From Manis javanica (Eukaryota; Chordata; Mammalia; Pholidota; Manidae), in assembly GCF_040802235.1 (NCBI RefSeq), contig NC_133158.1, forward strand, positions 39,188,001 through 39,252,000: DNA of 64,000 nucleotides, written 5' to 3'. This document shows positions 10,800 to 22,290 of this stretch, in pieces. Every line of letters begins with the position of its first letter. Positions within the stretch are counted from its first letter, which is position 1. The notes beneath the pieces were generated by a model. It ran no database searches, was not told where the DNA came from, and saw only the letters and a program-made list of their open reading frames with translations. The translations under genes and the position numbers were made by a program.

Positions 10800-11560
10800 A
10801 CTGTAGAGATGGTTTGTGGGAGGTAAATTCAGCTTTTGCTCATATGGAAATTGTTTAATCCCTCCTTCAGATTTAAATGATAAGCTTGCCGGGTAGAGTA
10901 TTCATGGTTCAAGGCCCTTCTGCTTCATTCCATTAAATATATCACGCCACTCCCTTCTGGCCTGTAAGGTTTCTGCTGAGAAGTCTGATTTTAGCCTGAT
11001 GGGCTTTCCTTTGTATGTGATCTTTTCTCTCTCTGGCTGCTTTTAATACTCTGTCCTTATTCTTGCTCTTTGCCATTTTAATTATTATTCATCTTGTTGT
11101 TCTTTCCCTTGGGTCCCTTTTGTTGTGAGATCTGTGCAACTCCAGGGCCTGAGAGACTGTTTCCTTCCGGAGATTGTGGAAGTTTTCAGCAATTACCTCC
11201 TCAAAGACTCTTTCCCTTTGTCTCTTTTCTTTTTCTGGCATCCCTATAATGCGAATATTGTTCCACTTGGATTGGTCACACAGTTCTCTCAATATTCTTT
11301 CATTCTTAGAGATCCTTTTTTATCCCTGTGCCTCACCTTCTTTGTAGTCCTCTAATTTCTATTGTCTCCTCCCCCGTGTCTAATCTGCTTTTAAATCCCT
11401 CTGTTGTATTCGGTGATAATTGGATCTTTGTCCTGAATTCATTCCTGAGGTCATGAATATTTTTCTGTACCTCCATGAGCATGTTCATGATTTTTATTTT
11501 GAAATCTCTTTCAGGAAGATAAGTTCAGTTTCACTTGACCATTTTTCTGGTGCTGTGGGA
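10800..11560 (-). pseudogene. ORF1 remains of the older L1
   Basis: The - strand at 11292-11089 encodes a stretch with MRELCDQSKWNNIRIIGMPE followed by a segment ending in LELHRSHNKRDP, matching the middle of L1 ORF1. The C-terminal domain continues leftwards with frameshifts. No continuous frame remains. Confidence 0.75.
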
Positions 11561-12552
11561 TTTTGGTTTGAACCAGATTCCTTTGACATTTCATATTTGT
11601 ATATGGTGCCCTGTAGTGCCCAGAAGCTCTACTCTCCAGAGCTGCTCAGCCACTGGCTCAATGTTGGGGGTCGCAGGAGAACGGTGCTGGTGCCTGGGGG
11701 GAAGAAAGAGCTGTTTCCTGCTTCCTGGCTGCTGTGCCTGTCTACTGCCAGAACCAGTGGGCTGAATACTGTGTAAGCCTCTATGCTTTGCGTTTGTAGC
11801 TGCCACAGGCAGGGCTTTTCTCTGGCTGGCCTGACGGCAAGGGCAGGAGCTGCCGGTTTGTAAGCCAGGTGTGGGCTGGCTGGGAGGAAGGCGCAGCAGG
11901 CTGTGTATCATGGTGGGGGGCCTTGGAGCTGCTTAGCCAGCCAGAGGGATAGAGCCCCTGAAGCTCCTGAAAGTTCCCAACCTGCTGGGCATAGTACGCC
12001 CAGACAATTTTATCTACCTGTCCTTTCTCCTGAGCAGCAAGCTCTGTGCAATCCTCACCCCTTTAGCAGCCCGCTGGCTCTTAGGAAGTCTCTCAGACTG
12101 CCCACCTTTCTCTTGTCCCAGAGAGGCTGGATGTGGATCCCTGTTACCACAAGTTGCTGGAATCTCAGTCTCTCCAGGTATTCTTCCTGTCTTAACTTTC
12201 TAACCTCACTAATCACCAGAGCACCATGCAATGTAGGTTTGTGCTCCCAGAGCACATCTCCAGGGCTAGGTGTTCAGCAGTCCCAGGACTCCACTCCCTC
12301 CCCGCTCTGTTTCTCTTCCTCCCACTGGTGAGTTGGGGTTGGGGAAGGGCTTGGGTCCTGCCGGATAACGGCTTTGGTACGTTATCCTGTTTCCTGAGGT
12401 TTAGTCTTTTCTCCAGGTGTGTGCAGTCTGGCGCAGCCTTCTTTCCTGTTGCTCTTTGAGGATTAGTTGTGTTAATGATATTTTCATATTATATGTCACT
12501 TTGGAAGGAGGCCTCTGTCTCACCTGTCATGCCGCCATCTTTAATCCCACCC

Positions 12553-13471
12553 CTTTCATATATATTAATTTCCTTTTCCTTATCCTTATTTGAGTTTTTC
12601 ATATCTTGTGACTAATTTGGGATGCATCATCAGAGGAAATTAGGATTTTTGAGTTCCAAGTTTTCTTGTGTCCTTTTGAGGTTTCTTTTTCTGGTCTTTT
12701 GTCAGACACCTTACCTGAGACTGCCTGTACCTGAATGAGGCCTTATAAACTGGCTGTAAGCTCTGTGTTTGGGGTGGGGTGGAGGTGACTGAATGGCAAG
12801 TCAGCCTTCCTTGGGGGTTCCCCAGACGTCAGGATCTGGGTATCTGGGCGCAAGACCACTTGCTGTCTGGAAGGGATTTCTCTTGCTACTCCTTGAGCAG
12901 CTGCTTGTGCTGTCAGGGTGGGGTGCAGTGCTGAGTCCTCTCCACTGAGCGTGACTTGTCTGTGGTGAAGATCCTCCCAAGGCAGGATGCCTGCCTGCCG
13001 AGGGGCTTAAAGGCCACCTGCAGATGGTAGGTGACCTGGAGGTGCTCTGCATGTGACTCCTCTGGGCCCTGTACCTCTTGGTGCTTCAGAGTCTGAGCTC
13101 TCAGGGCTCTGGCAGGCTCAGCTGCTCAGTTTCCTTCTGCACCTGTGTCTGCAGCCCTTCATGTGGGGCTTTCTTGCTTCCTTAACTCGGAGGCTATTCC
13201 CATCTCTGTGTCCTCTTCCTAATATGGGCTGGATTTCCTTGTCTGCTGCTGGCTGGTCTCTCTTCTCTTCTGTCATCTGGACTTACCTGTTCCTGTGCCT
13301 ATTTAAGGGTCAAAGTAACATGCTGACACAATGCTGGCTGCAGACCAAGCTCCCTGTTGACTTGGAGGAGGCCGGCTCAGAGCGTGTGGGCTTGCTGTGC
13401 TCACCCTGGGGCCAACACTCCCTGCTCTTTGCCCTGGTGCATCCCTGCTGATGGCCTGGATTTTGTTCCAG
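12553..13471. other. MCM3AP intron sequence without a recognised exon or repeat
   Basis: No conserved MCM3AP exon, repeat or RNA gene was recognised between the older L1 and the first exon in the window. Open frames here show no recognisable homology. Confidence 0.5.
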
Positions 13472-13730
13472 GTGGCCCACGGCACGCTCAGTGACTGTGC
13501 CTTAGATGCTGCGGAGACGCAGAAGGAGCTGCTGGGAGCCAGTGGGCTTGTGCTGCTGCTCCCGCCCCGAGCGAAGAGCGAGGCCGTGGTGGAGGAGGAT
13601 GTGGAATGGCTTTTGGCCCTGCTACAGCTGAAGCAGCTCCTACAGGCCAAGCCCTTCTGGCCAGCGCTCCCACTGGCGGTGCTTGTGCCGAGCCCTGGAG
13701 TGGACGGCGCGGACAAGGGAGTGGCAGATG
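13472..13730 (+). CDS. MCM3AP: MCM3AP exon (first in window)
   Basis: Begins after TTTTGTTCCAG with [13 protein letters not shown] and ends in phase 1 (GAT G) before GTTTGT. It contains [17 protein letters not shown]. Confidence 0.88.
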
Positions 13731-16700
13731 GTTTGTGAAGGCAGCCTCATTTCCAGACTGCATGTTTAAAAATGGGTCAAGCCACAGTCTAAGGGAGTGC
13801 TGGCAGCATGGCCTAGGGGGCTGCCAGGGCAGCAGGGACCAGAAGTAGGCCGGGTGGGATCAGCATGTGAGAGACCTTAACTAGTCCTCAGACTGACAGC
13901 AGGAGACAGGCAGTTCCCTCTGTTCTCCCAAAGGTCTGATGCTGCAGGACTTGGTTTCAGCTGAGCTGATCTCAGACTACACCATTGTTGAGATCCCTGA
14001 TTCCATCACCGATTTACAAGGCACCACTAAGGTATGGTTTCGTCATTTTTAAAGGCCCAACAAGATATTTCAGTTTTTCTTTTTTATTGAAGTATAGTTG
14101 CTATGCACTTATGTATTTGTTTCAAGTTGACTTCTTTTTTGCTCTGTCTTCCATTAGTGTATGTTACTACTTGAATTTTTAATTTTATATTTTGACAGGT
14201 AACTTCTAAAACTATAAAATCAAAGTAAAAGATAAAATTGGCTCATAGTGTTATTACTTATAATAAATTGTTTATGTAAACTTTTTGAGAGGTTTTGTTG
14301 TTATGGATTTAAAACATAACCACTCATGTCTCCTATTTGGAGGTCAGATACATAAATTACTTTTGTAGGGTGTTTGTCCTTAGAATATGAAGAAATATTG
14401 TTGTCAGAAGCTTTCTTCCAAAAGGAAGTCTGTGCTGAGTTGCATTTAGGGACAGCAGTGCTGGGTATAAAATAAAAGTACTGCAGGATGTGAACTCATC
14501 CTGGTGCAGTGAAGCTGACAGTCCTGAGGACAGAGCGTGTGGTTCCCCTTCCTGAGGGTGAAAGGGAATTGCTTTCCCATGGGCCCCAGCCCTTCCTGGG
14601 GGTCCTGTGGACCACACTCATTGGGGTGGTTTGGGATCTGGAGCCCCTCTCTGGGGGGCCCCAATGGGGGTCTCTGGGTCCTAGCAGGCTGAACTCAACT
14701 GCAAGGGAAGCTTCTTTCATAGCATGGTTGAGAAGCTGGTGCCCTGGTGGGAGGGACTCCTTCAGGAAGCTTCTGAGAAACAGCACAAATTGTTTAACTG
14801 AGTCTCTCCTGACTGCTTCTCAGGTTTCGCAGGCTGTGCAGTGGCTGGTCTCCCGCTGCCCCTGTGTCCTTGACCTTTGCTGTCAGACGCTCATTCAGTA
14901 TGTGGAAGATGGGATTGGCCGAGAGTTTAGCAGCCGGTTTTTCCACGACAGAAGAGAGAGGCGGCAGGATGGCCTGGCCTCTCAGGAGCCTGGTGCCATC
15001 ATTGAGCTGTTCAACAGCGTGCTGCACTTCTTGGCCTCTGTGGTGGCCTCTGAGCAGCTCTGCGACCTGTCCTGGCCTGTCACTGAGTTTGCCGAGGCAG
15101 GGGGCAGCCTGCTGTTGCCTCACCTCCATTGGAATGCCCCGGAGCACTTGGCCTGGCTGAAGCAGGCTGTGCTTGGCTTTCAGCTGCCGCAGATGGACCT
15201 TCCTCCTGAGGGGGGTGCGTGAAGTGCTGGGGAGGAGGGTGAGGCAGCTGGGCCCCTGTTTCCTTTTCACTGTAGTGACAGCCTGGCTGGTATTGGGCAT
15301 CAGTATGTGGTGGTGTGTGTCTCCTGTCCTCTCACTGCACCCATGCACACCTGCCTGTGGGTTCAGGAGGTAGAACAAGCCGGGTTCTGTGGAGCTAGTC
15401 CCCCACCACCAGCAGAGCAGTCTGTGGGTGTCCGCCAAGCTCTAGGAGGATCACCAGCCCCAGGGTCCCATCCTGCCTGCCCAGAGTGCGGGGGCCGAGA
15501 GCATGGGGACTGTGTGGTCCTGCCCTGAGGCTGCGGGCCCTGCTGGGGTTCTGGTGTTCCGCGCTCATTGAGCACAGGGCCCTTGTTTGCCAGGGAGCCT
15601 CTGTCCCGTGACTAGCTGTGCCCAGTGAGACTGTTTGGATGCGATGCAGCCCCTGTGGGTCCCTGGCTGGGCTCGCAGGCCTCCCGGTCCCTTGCTGATG
15701 CTGTTGATGGGAACGGGTCTCCCCACTGCTCATGTGGCCCGTGCGCGGCCTTGGCAGGGCCACTCTCCTTTGGGCTGTGTGCAGCAGAAACCTTCGGGGT
15801 GTGGTCTTAAGTAGGCCTGAAAGATGCCCATTGAAGGAGCCCAAAGAGAAGCAAACTGCACCATGGAGGGCGAGGTCAGGGTCCCCAGGAAAAGCCCAGG
15901 TCTGTACCAGACTCACATGGGTGTGTTTTCAAACACAGATTCCTGGCTGTGGCCCCCAGCCTGCACAGCCAGAGCCCGCAGAGTGGGCCTTTCCTTGTGA
16001 ATTCCACCCTGGGTGGCTGGATGCCTCACGGGGGCACGGGGAGGGAGATGCTGCCTTCAATGACCATGGCCCTACTGGGTTCGGATCCGGAAGGAGGCTT
16101 CTCGCCTGCGTGGTTGCCTTCTCCTAAGACAGTGCAGAGTGAACATTCTGTGTAGATTTCCACCTGCGCCTGGTCACACCTCGTGCCTCATGGTGCCTTC
16201 TCTGCAGCTCCCTGGCTTCCTGTGTGTGCCATGGTCGCCCAGTACGCCAGCCAGATCCCCAGCTCTCACGAGACGCAGCCCGTCCTCCAGTCCCAGGTGG
16301 AGAGCCTCCTCCGCAGGACGTACAGCAAGTGGACAAGCTCGAGCTCCTCCCCAGGCCCAGAGGCAGGGCCCTCGGTTGCTGAGATCCCGTGGGACGATGT
16401 CATTGCCCTGTGCATCAGCCACAAGCTGAGGGACTGGACTCCCCCAAGGCTTCCACTCACGTCAGGTAGTTTGCGCTCAGCACTGTGGGGCTAGCTCCTC
16501 AGGGGGCTTTCCTGCTCTGATTTCAGCAAAGAAAGATACTGTCTTGACGTTTCTTTTCCTGTGGGTCCTGTCCCTCCCTCTCCTTAGGACTCCCTCATCA
16601 AGCCAGTGACTTCCAGGTGACATATGAACAGTTGGGAGGAGCCAGGAGGGTTCTGGGGGGCCTGGACTCCCCTACCCTGACTGTAGGGTAGCGAGGCCTG

Positions 16701-19700
16701 TGTGGCCATGCCACATTCTGTACACAAGCCTGTCTGGATCTTGAGGGACCCATGGACCCGTGTAGCGTATTTGGCTCAAACACAGGAGTCATGTAATTGT
16801 GTGACTTCACTTACTCCGAGGGCTTGTTCTTAATTTAAATCAGAGAATTTAAGCAAATGTCACATGTCACTGTTGATCTTTTAATATTCTTGTTTTTGTA
16901 TTGTTTTTTCAGAGGCCCTGAGTGAAGATGGTCAGATATGTGTGTATTTTTTTAACAAACATTTGAACAAGTATGATGTCCCTTTGTCATGGGAACGAGC
17001 CAGGATGCAGACGCAGAAGGAGCTGCAGCAGAGCCGTGGCCGGTAAGAGCTGTGTCCGCAGCAATAGGGCAGTGCGTTGTCTTGCAGAGCTCACAGGCAG
17101 GCCTCAGAGTCCTCCACGCAGAGTCCAGCCCGCCGTGGGCAGGCTCAGACAGACACTTGGGAGTGGGGCGTCATCCCCTGTAGTAGAAACCGCTCTAGAG
17201 GGAGGGAAGCAAGTGCCTCGTCTCATTCATCAGGTGAACCTGACCCTGAAATCAGCATAACCAGGTGGCTGCAAAGCAAGGCTGACATCTCACTCACAAA
17301 CCCGGTTTAGAGAAACACTCACACATTAGCATGGCAGGCAGTCAGGCTTTACCCCAGGACAGACAGCATCGACAATAGAAATCTATTCATGTACCTGCTG
17401 CCATGACAGGAAAGAAGCAATCATTTCAGTAGGTGTTGAAATGCTTTTCTCACACTCATTCTTGCCCCCCCAAGTAAATTTATACCCATTCCCAATAAAA
17501 TTTTCTATCAAACTTGGGTAAAAAAACGTCTTAGCTTGATGAGGCTGTTTACCTAAAAGTACCCCCAGAAAACCTATGCCTCTTGGTAAAACATTAGAGA
17601 CACTGAAGTCAGAACCAGGCTGAGTTGCCCCTGCTGTTCAGTGTTGTCCTGGACATCCTGCCCAGTGCAGGAACACAGACACAGCGTGAGTGCTGAGAGG
17701 GAGAAGAAACCGTCATTTCCAGTCAGTTCAAGATCCTCAAGTCATGCTTTAGGCCCACTCAGAGTTGAGCAAGGTGATCAGACAGATAGATATACAGCAT
17801 ACAGAGCTCCTCATTCACAGCAACAGCCAGCCCATCATACGTGGACGAATGAGCCGCTGTGAGGGGCAAAGACAGCATGGGGGGCAGGCAGAGGGGACAG
17901 TGCTGCAGAGGCATCAGTTCTCAAGCTGGAGAGGCATTTCCAGTCAAGACCTGAAAACATTTCTACTCCTGGTCTTGACAATTTTATTCTAAAATTAATC
18001 AAAATTACACAATGTGTAGCAATTGGTGAGAAAATTCTGAAAAAAAAAAAAAAGAATAGCAAGGAAGGTCTCTGCTCTGCCTGATACCAAAGCATCGTGG
18101 CGTCACAGCAGTGCAGTGGCTGAGTAGGCAGTCTAGGAAACACTGTGTGTGGCACAGCGCTGTGCCAAGCCAGTGAGATCAGTGGCAAGACGACAGAAAC
18201 TGCATTGGTTTGGAAAAAGCATCTGATCCCCTGTGTCCTACTGTTTGTAGACATTACTTCCAGATGGATTTAAGAGCTAAATATGGAAACAAGAGCCTTG
18301 TAGTATTAGGGGGAAATAGCTTGTAGATAAGCCTGTGACAGGAAGCAGAACTCAGGTGGAAAACCACTGGGCCCACTGGCCCAGAGAGCAGAAGCGTCCG
18401 TGAGGACCCGGCGCTGCACCTGCCTGCCCCGACGGCCGAAGCAGGCAGGGGTGGGTGTGAGGCTCTGGGCACCCACAGCCCACCTGGTGCCGGCAAACCC
18501 TTCCTCTCTTTCCTGACCACAGGTGTCTCAAAACTTGTACTTACAGTTTGGGGAGAAAGTCTTCTCATCCTTCTGCAACCAAGTTTCCCACTCCGTTACT
18601 TCACATGCACGGAAAAAGGAAGAGGAGTGTGGAGCGGGGCCGGGAGGGGCGGCCTCCCAGCTCAGAAGATCTGACGCGCGGAGCCTCTGCCCAGGAGCGC
18701 CTGGCCCAGTGTCTGTCCCGTGGTCTGCTGCTGGAGAAGGGGGAGAGCAAGAGGTGAAGACCCTGCCTTCGGGTTTTCCTTTGAGCCACTTTGTTCTGGG
18801 CTAGCAAGGGTCACGTGATGGGGCTAGTGGAGGAGGAGGCCTGTTGGACACGTGGAGTGCAAACTCCATGAAGGCAGGGGCAGGGCCCTGGGCAGCATGT
18901 CTCGGACTGTTGTATTATCCGACATCGGTTTCATTCATTCATCCTTCGAAGTCAGTCCTAAGTTTCCTATGGGAAGTGCGTGTGGCTGGCTGGCTGGTTG
19001 GTGAATAGGGTGCTGAGTGTGGGCCTGGCACTGGCTCTCTGCTCTTTGGCAAGCCTGGGTGGCATGTCCATGGGCAGGGAGCTGGAGCCGACCTGCCTCC
19101 ACGTGTCCCACCACCATGGAACCAGGAGGAGTGGGGGTCGCCTGGGCCACCCTCATGCCTCAGTTGCCTCTCTGGCCTCCCTGTTGTCCCCCTTCGTTGG
19201 GAGCTCGTCTCCCACCCTCCATCAGCAGGAACAGGAAAGCATGCTGGCGTTCCTCCCAGGCTCCTCCCCTCTCATGTCACTGCCCCATGTGTCTACGGCC
19301 CTTACAGGAAGCCCGCAGACAGAGTGACTCTCCTCAGCCGCCCTCGGCCCCATGATGCTCTGGTCAGGGTGGCTGCAGCCTGCACACAATCCCCAGCAGC
19401 GCCCCACACTGTTGCTCCCCCAGCTGCCCTCCCCCCCATGTGCTGTACCCACTCTCCCAAGATTCCATGCAGCGTTGTGAGTTTTTAAATAACATCAATA
19501 TTCTGATGACTTCAAATTTATATTTCCAACTCTGAGTTCTGTGAGCTCCAGACTTGAATGTCCTGCTGCTGCCTTAAGTCTTTCTTAGATGTCATCTCAG
19601 GCTAACGTGTCTTGACCCAGGTCCCTGTTCTCCCCCCACTAGCCTGCTCCATGGCCTTTTCAGTTGATGGCCACTCCATTCTCATGGATGCCCAGGCCGA

Positions 19701-22290
19701 GTGGTTTGGAATGGTCCCTCCATATCGGTCCTTCACAAATCCTGTCAGCTCTGTTCAACGCATGGTCAGATCAGAGCATTTCTGCAGTGGGCTGTGGCCA
19801 GTGTCGGCAGATGGAGACTCAGACCGAGCCCTTCAAGTGTGAGGCAGAGGTCATGGGACTCCTCTGGCCTCGCTGTCTTCCTCTCACCCAAGTCAAAGGC
19901 AGAATCTGCCTCCCAGTCCTTTCTGGCCGCTGCTCTTCCCTCCAGCAACCAGGCAGCAAAAAGCCTTTGCATTTGCTGTTCCTTTCTCCTGGGACCCTAC
20001 AACCGCCCCTTAGACCTGGGGCCCCCTCGCACCACTTCCAGTCCCTGCCCAGATGTCCACTCAGCGAGGTAGTCCTTGCCCAGCCTCCAGCCCTCCCCTA
20101 AGCTTTGCCTATCTCGGCATCAGACCACGTTTCCTCGTGTTCCCTGTTTCCCCGCACTAAGTATACAGCCGGGCTCTGTCTGCTGTGGGTCAGGGCCGTG
20201 TCCCCACACCCGGACTGGTGCCCAGTGTGTGGTGGGGGCCTGATTATGTGCTGGGAGAGTGAGTGACTGTCATGATTTCTAGAGTAGGTTCTAGGTCTCT
20301 ATCATTTAAGCGGTTTGGGTCAGATTGTTTTTCTTGAAACAATAAGCAAATGGAGAGTTGTTGTTTTAGTTATTTTAAACCATAAGCAGTAATCCGTACA
20401 TTTGGATAACCCATCAAGGTATACAGTTCACTGTAGACACATAAAACCAAAATAATCCAGAGGAAATAACACAAATGAGAGAATTATGAGTAACATTACT
20501 AACATGTAAAAGTTGTTTTTGGATAAATGCCACCTTTCTCATTAAATATAAATTGGGTTTATAAATTAAAAAGAAAGTGTTGAAATGTTTTAGAATACAC
20601 TTCTCCTCAGTTGATGGTGTAATTTAGTTCTACCCTTAGTAAAGGCAAAATCAAGACTTTAAAGTAAATACAACAGAAACGTGGATGATAAAATTTTTTG
20701 CTTCCTAATGCTCATGTGTTTCAGGTTTGAAGATCAGCTTCAGCAGTGGTTGTTTGAAGACTCAGGGGCATTTACAGATTCAACTTCCCTTCCCCTCTAC
20801 CTGCCTTGGACCCTGTTGTCTCTGCCTTCGACTGTCCGACCTGTAATGCAAACCTCCACAGCTGCCACAGTGCAGGTGAGAGGGGAACACGTTGGGCATT
20901 CGTACCGGGATTGCAGACAGAGTGGCTGGGAAAAAGTGCCATCTTGATTCATCACATAATGTCACGATGCACATTATTAGCTTCAATGGGATCTTCTTTT
21001 AATCTGTCAGTGTTATAGAGGCCCAGCTACTTTGGAGGTTCTGCATGTGAAATGAAGAATAGAATTGAAATATGCTTAAGAACTGAACAAACCCTGTAAC
21101 TGTGTGCTGACATGCCGTAAGGGTATTGGGGGGGATAACAGAGGTGATGGCGGGGGCTTCTGCTCATAGAGCACATCGTCCAAGCCTTGGCATGGCCCAG
21201 ACCTGCCCCCTGTGATGAACTATCCCCCGGCAAAAGTGATGGACGAGTTGGTTAAGCTCGACAGAAGTCGGTGCTTCCCCTGGAGTGTTCAGCTCATTGG
21301 TGGTGGGCTGCTCTTCAAAGGCAGACCTGGGGCCAAAGTGCAGGGTCCTTCTACCTCACCGTTCTTCCTTCAGCAGTAAAAGAAGCAAAAGCAGTTTTAA
21401 TTATAGATATATAACGCTGGGCAGGTAAAATGAGGCTCCCGGACTGGCTTCAGGGAGCCCTTCAATGGGGGAGAAAGCAAGTTAAGATGACACACTTTCT
21501 GCTTATCAGTTTGTCTGGTACCTTAAAAACATTTGTACCCTTTGACTTGGCAATTCTGCCTTAAAGAAATTACTATATATGACAAGAATTAATGTATTTT
21601 TGTTTACTGTGGCATTAACCATGCTGCCTAAAAAAGGAAACAATTACCCAAAGATGGGAGTCCAGTCAAGCAGTTACAGTACACGTGGTGGAATGGTTCA
21701 TGCATAGCCTTTATCAGTGCTCATACGAGTGACTGACACTGGGAGTTGTTCATAATGGAATCAGAAGAGAAACATCCCACGTACAGGTGGACCACCCATG
21801 TGTAAGCTGGACCAGGATGGAAGGATGGGTGATGGATGCCACAAGGGCATTCGTTGAGCCCAGCAGGCCCCAGACAGGGTTTCTAACATGAGTCAAATCT
21901 AGCTCACAAAGGCAGACGAGGCACAAAGCTTTGCAGAAAATATGTCCTGGTTTGTGGGTATCCCCAGACTATTTTCAGGTTCTCTTTTATTCAAATAGAA
22001 TGAAAGGGCAGGGGAGCAACGGCAGTTGTCAAAGGCAACAGGCACATCCCTGACCGAACGGCTCAGACACCTGGAAAGGCTGCTGAAGAGCTCAAGGGAA
22101 GAGGAAGTTGCCTCTGAGCTCCATCTTTCTGCACTGCTGGACATGGTGGACATTTGAGTGGCCGGACCTGAGAGGGGGAGGGTCTCTCCAGAAGATTTTC
22201 TGCTTTTATTCAAAATAATGCTACACTCAGATGTTTAATGCACCATTGGAAATGAGATTATCATGCAAATAAATTATTTGAATGTGTAAT
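13472..22290 (+). CDS. MCM3AP: MCM3AP (GANP), 3' part: last eight coding exons
   Basis: GANP is the scaffold of the TREX-2 mRNA-export complex at nuclear pores. Its C-terminal region (Map80) binds and acetylates the replication licensing factor MCM3. Exons: 13472-13730, 13934-14031, 14824-15214, 16208-16465, 16913-17042, 18547-18753, 20725-20875 and 21999-22157 (stop TGA at 22155-22157). All have AG/GT borders and join in frame to 550 codons without a stop. Family-typical pieces seen include [61 protein letters not shown] and the C-terminus [13 protein letters not shown]. The protein is normally about 1,980 residues, so the N-terminal FG-repeat, primase-like and Sac3 parts lie upstream of the window. 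It is followed by LSS on the same strand, as in human. It appears intact. Confidence 0.95.
13934..14031 (+). CDS. MCM3AP: MCM3AP exon
   Basis: Begins after CTCCCAAAG, completes the split Gly codon, reads [19 protein letters not shown] and ends in phase 0 before GTATGG. Confidence 0.9.
14080..14170 (-). repeat. Possible old L1 fragment in an MCM3AP intron
   Basis: TTTATTGAAGTATAGTTGC with the following T-rich sequence resembles the antisense of an old L1 3' end. The match is short and the family is unsure. Confidence 0.35.
14824..15214 (+). CDS. MCM3AP: MCM3AP exon, 391 bp
   Basis: The longest MCM3AP exon in the window. It begins after GCTTCTCAG with [20 protein letters not shown] and ends in phase 1 at DLPPEG before GTGCGT. 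It contains the highly conserved FHDRRERR and [12 protein letters not shown] segments. Confidence 0.95.
16208..16465 (+). CDS. MCM3AP: MCM3AP exon
   Basis: Begins after TTCTCTGCAG with [20 protein letters not shown] and ends in phase 1 at PRLPLTS before GTAGTT. It includes [19 protein letters not shown]. Confidence 0.94.
16913..17042 (+). CDS. MCM3AP: MCM3AP exon
   Basis: Begins after TGTTTTTTCAG with [13 protein letters not shown] and ends in phase 2 at QQSRGR before GTAAGA. Confidence 0.93.
17985..18330 (+). repeat. Old L1 ORF2 fragment, sense orientation, in an MCM3AP intron
   Basis: Sequence around ATTAATCAAAATTACACAAT, TAGCAAGGAAGG and ATGGATTTAAGAGCTAAATA follows the order of L1 ORF2 between the reverse transcriptase and the C-terminus, with an internal A-run. 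It is strongly diverged and has no open frame. Confidence 0.5.
18547..18753 (+). CDS. MCM3AP: MCM3AP exon
   Basis: The acceptor CTTACAG at 18540-18546 keeps the frame and gives [21 protein letters not shown] nearer-consensus AG at about 18524 would put the reading out of frame. It ends in phase 2 at GESKR before GTGAAG. Confidence 0.88.
20725..20875 (+). CDS. MCM3AP: MCM3AP exon
   Basis: Begins after TGTGTTTCAG with [18 protein letters not shown] and ends in phase 0 at TAATVQ before GTGAGA. Confidence 0.94.
21500..21770. repeat. Old LINE-like fragment in the last MCM3AP intron
   Basis: The stretch with TGACTTGGCAATTCTGCC, AAGAAATTACTATATATGAC and CATTAACCATGC resembles the 3' part of an old LINE. 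The family is not resolved. Confidence 0.4.
21999..22157 (+). CDS. MCM3AP: MCM3AP last coding exon and stop
   Basis: Begins after TTCAAATAG with [15 protein letters not shown] and continues through [19 protein letters not shown] to the C-terminus ALLDMVDI and TGA. The acceptor is weak in pyrimidines, but the frame and conservation are clear. Confidence 0.93.
   Translation, partial: NERAGEQRQLSKATGTSLTERLRHLERLLKSSREEEVASELHLSALLDMVDI
22268..22273 (+). terminator. MCM3AP polyadenylation signal AATAAA
   Basis: AATAAA lies 111 bp after the stop codon and is followed by a TG-rich stretch (AATGTGTAATTCAGTGTTG). This gives a short 3' UTR with cleavage expected near 22290. Confidence 0.85.

Larger units (their letters stand above)
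7979..12552 (-). mobile_element. Older, decayed L1 LINE with a deleted endonuclease
   Basis: A second antisense L1, colinear with the copy at 1-7733 but more diverged. ORF2 remains are seen at 8761-7979 ([16 protein letters not shown] region), 9249-8791 ([16 protein letters not shown]) and 10391-9798. ORF1 remains lie at about 11560-10800, including NNIRIIGMPEKE. The 5' UTR runs about 11560-12552 and ends in a YY1-like GCCGCCATCTT at about 12531-12541. The element lacks the ORF2 C-terminus, since the homology stops at about 7979. It also lacks most of the endonuclease: the ORF2 segments that lie about 660 bp apart in the first L1 (4851-5510) lie only about 60 bp apart here (10320-10384). Confidence 0.9.

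Noticed and set aside
13053-13451. 132-codon open frame on + before the first MCM3AP exon
   Set aside because: No homology to MCM3AP was recognised, and it is not needed for the frame of the exon at 13472.
14794-15438. 214-codon open frame on -
   Set aside because: It is antisense to the conserved MCM3AP exon 14824-15214, whose + frame has clear homology.
18540-18546. Possible second acceptor upstream of the MCM3AP exon at 18547 (CCACAG at about 18524)
   Set aside because: Using it adds 23 bp and breaks the frame, while CTTACAG keeps the frame and the homology.
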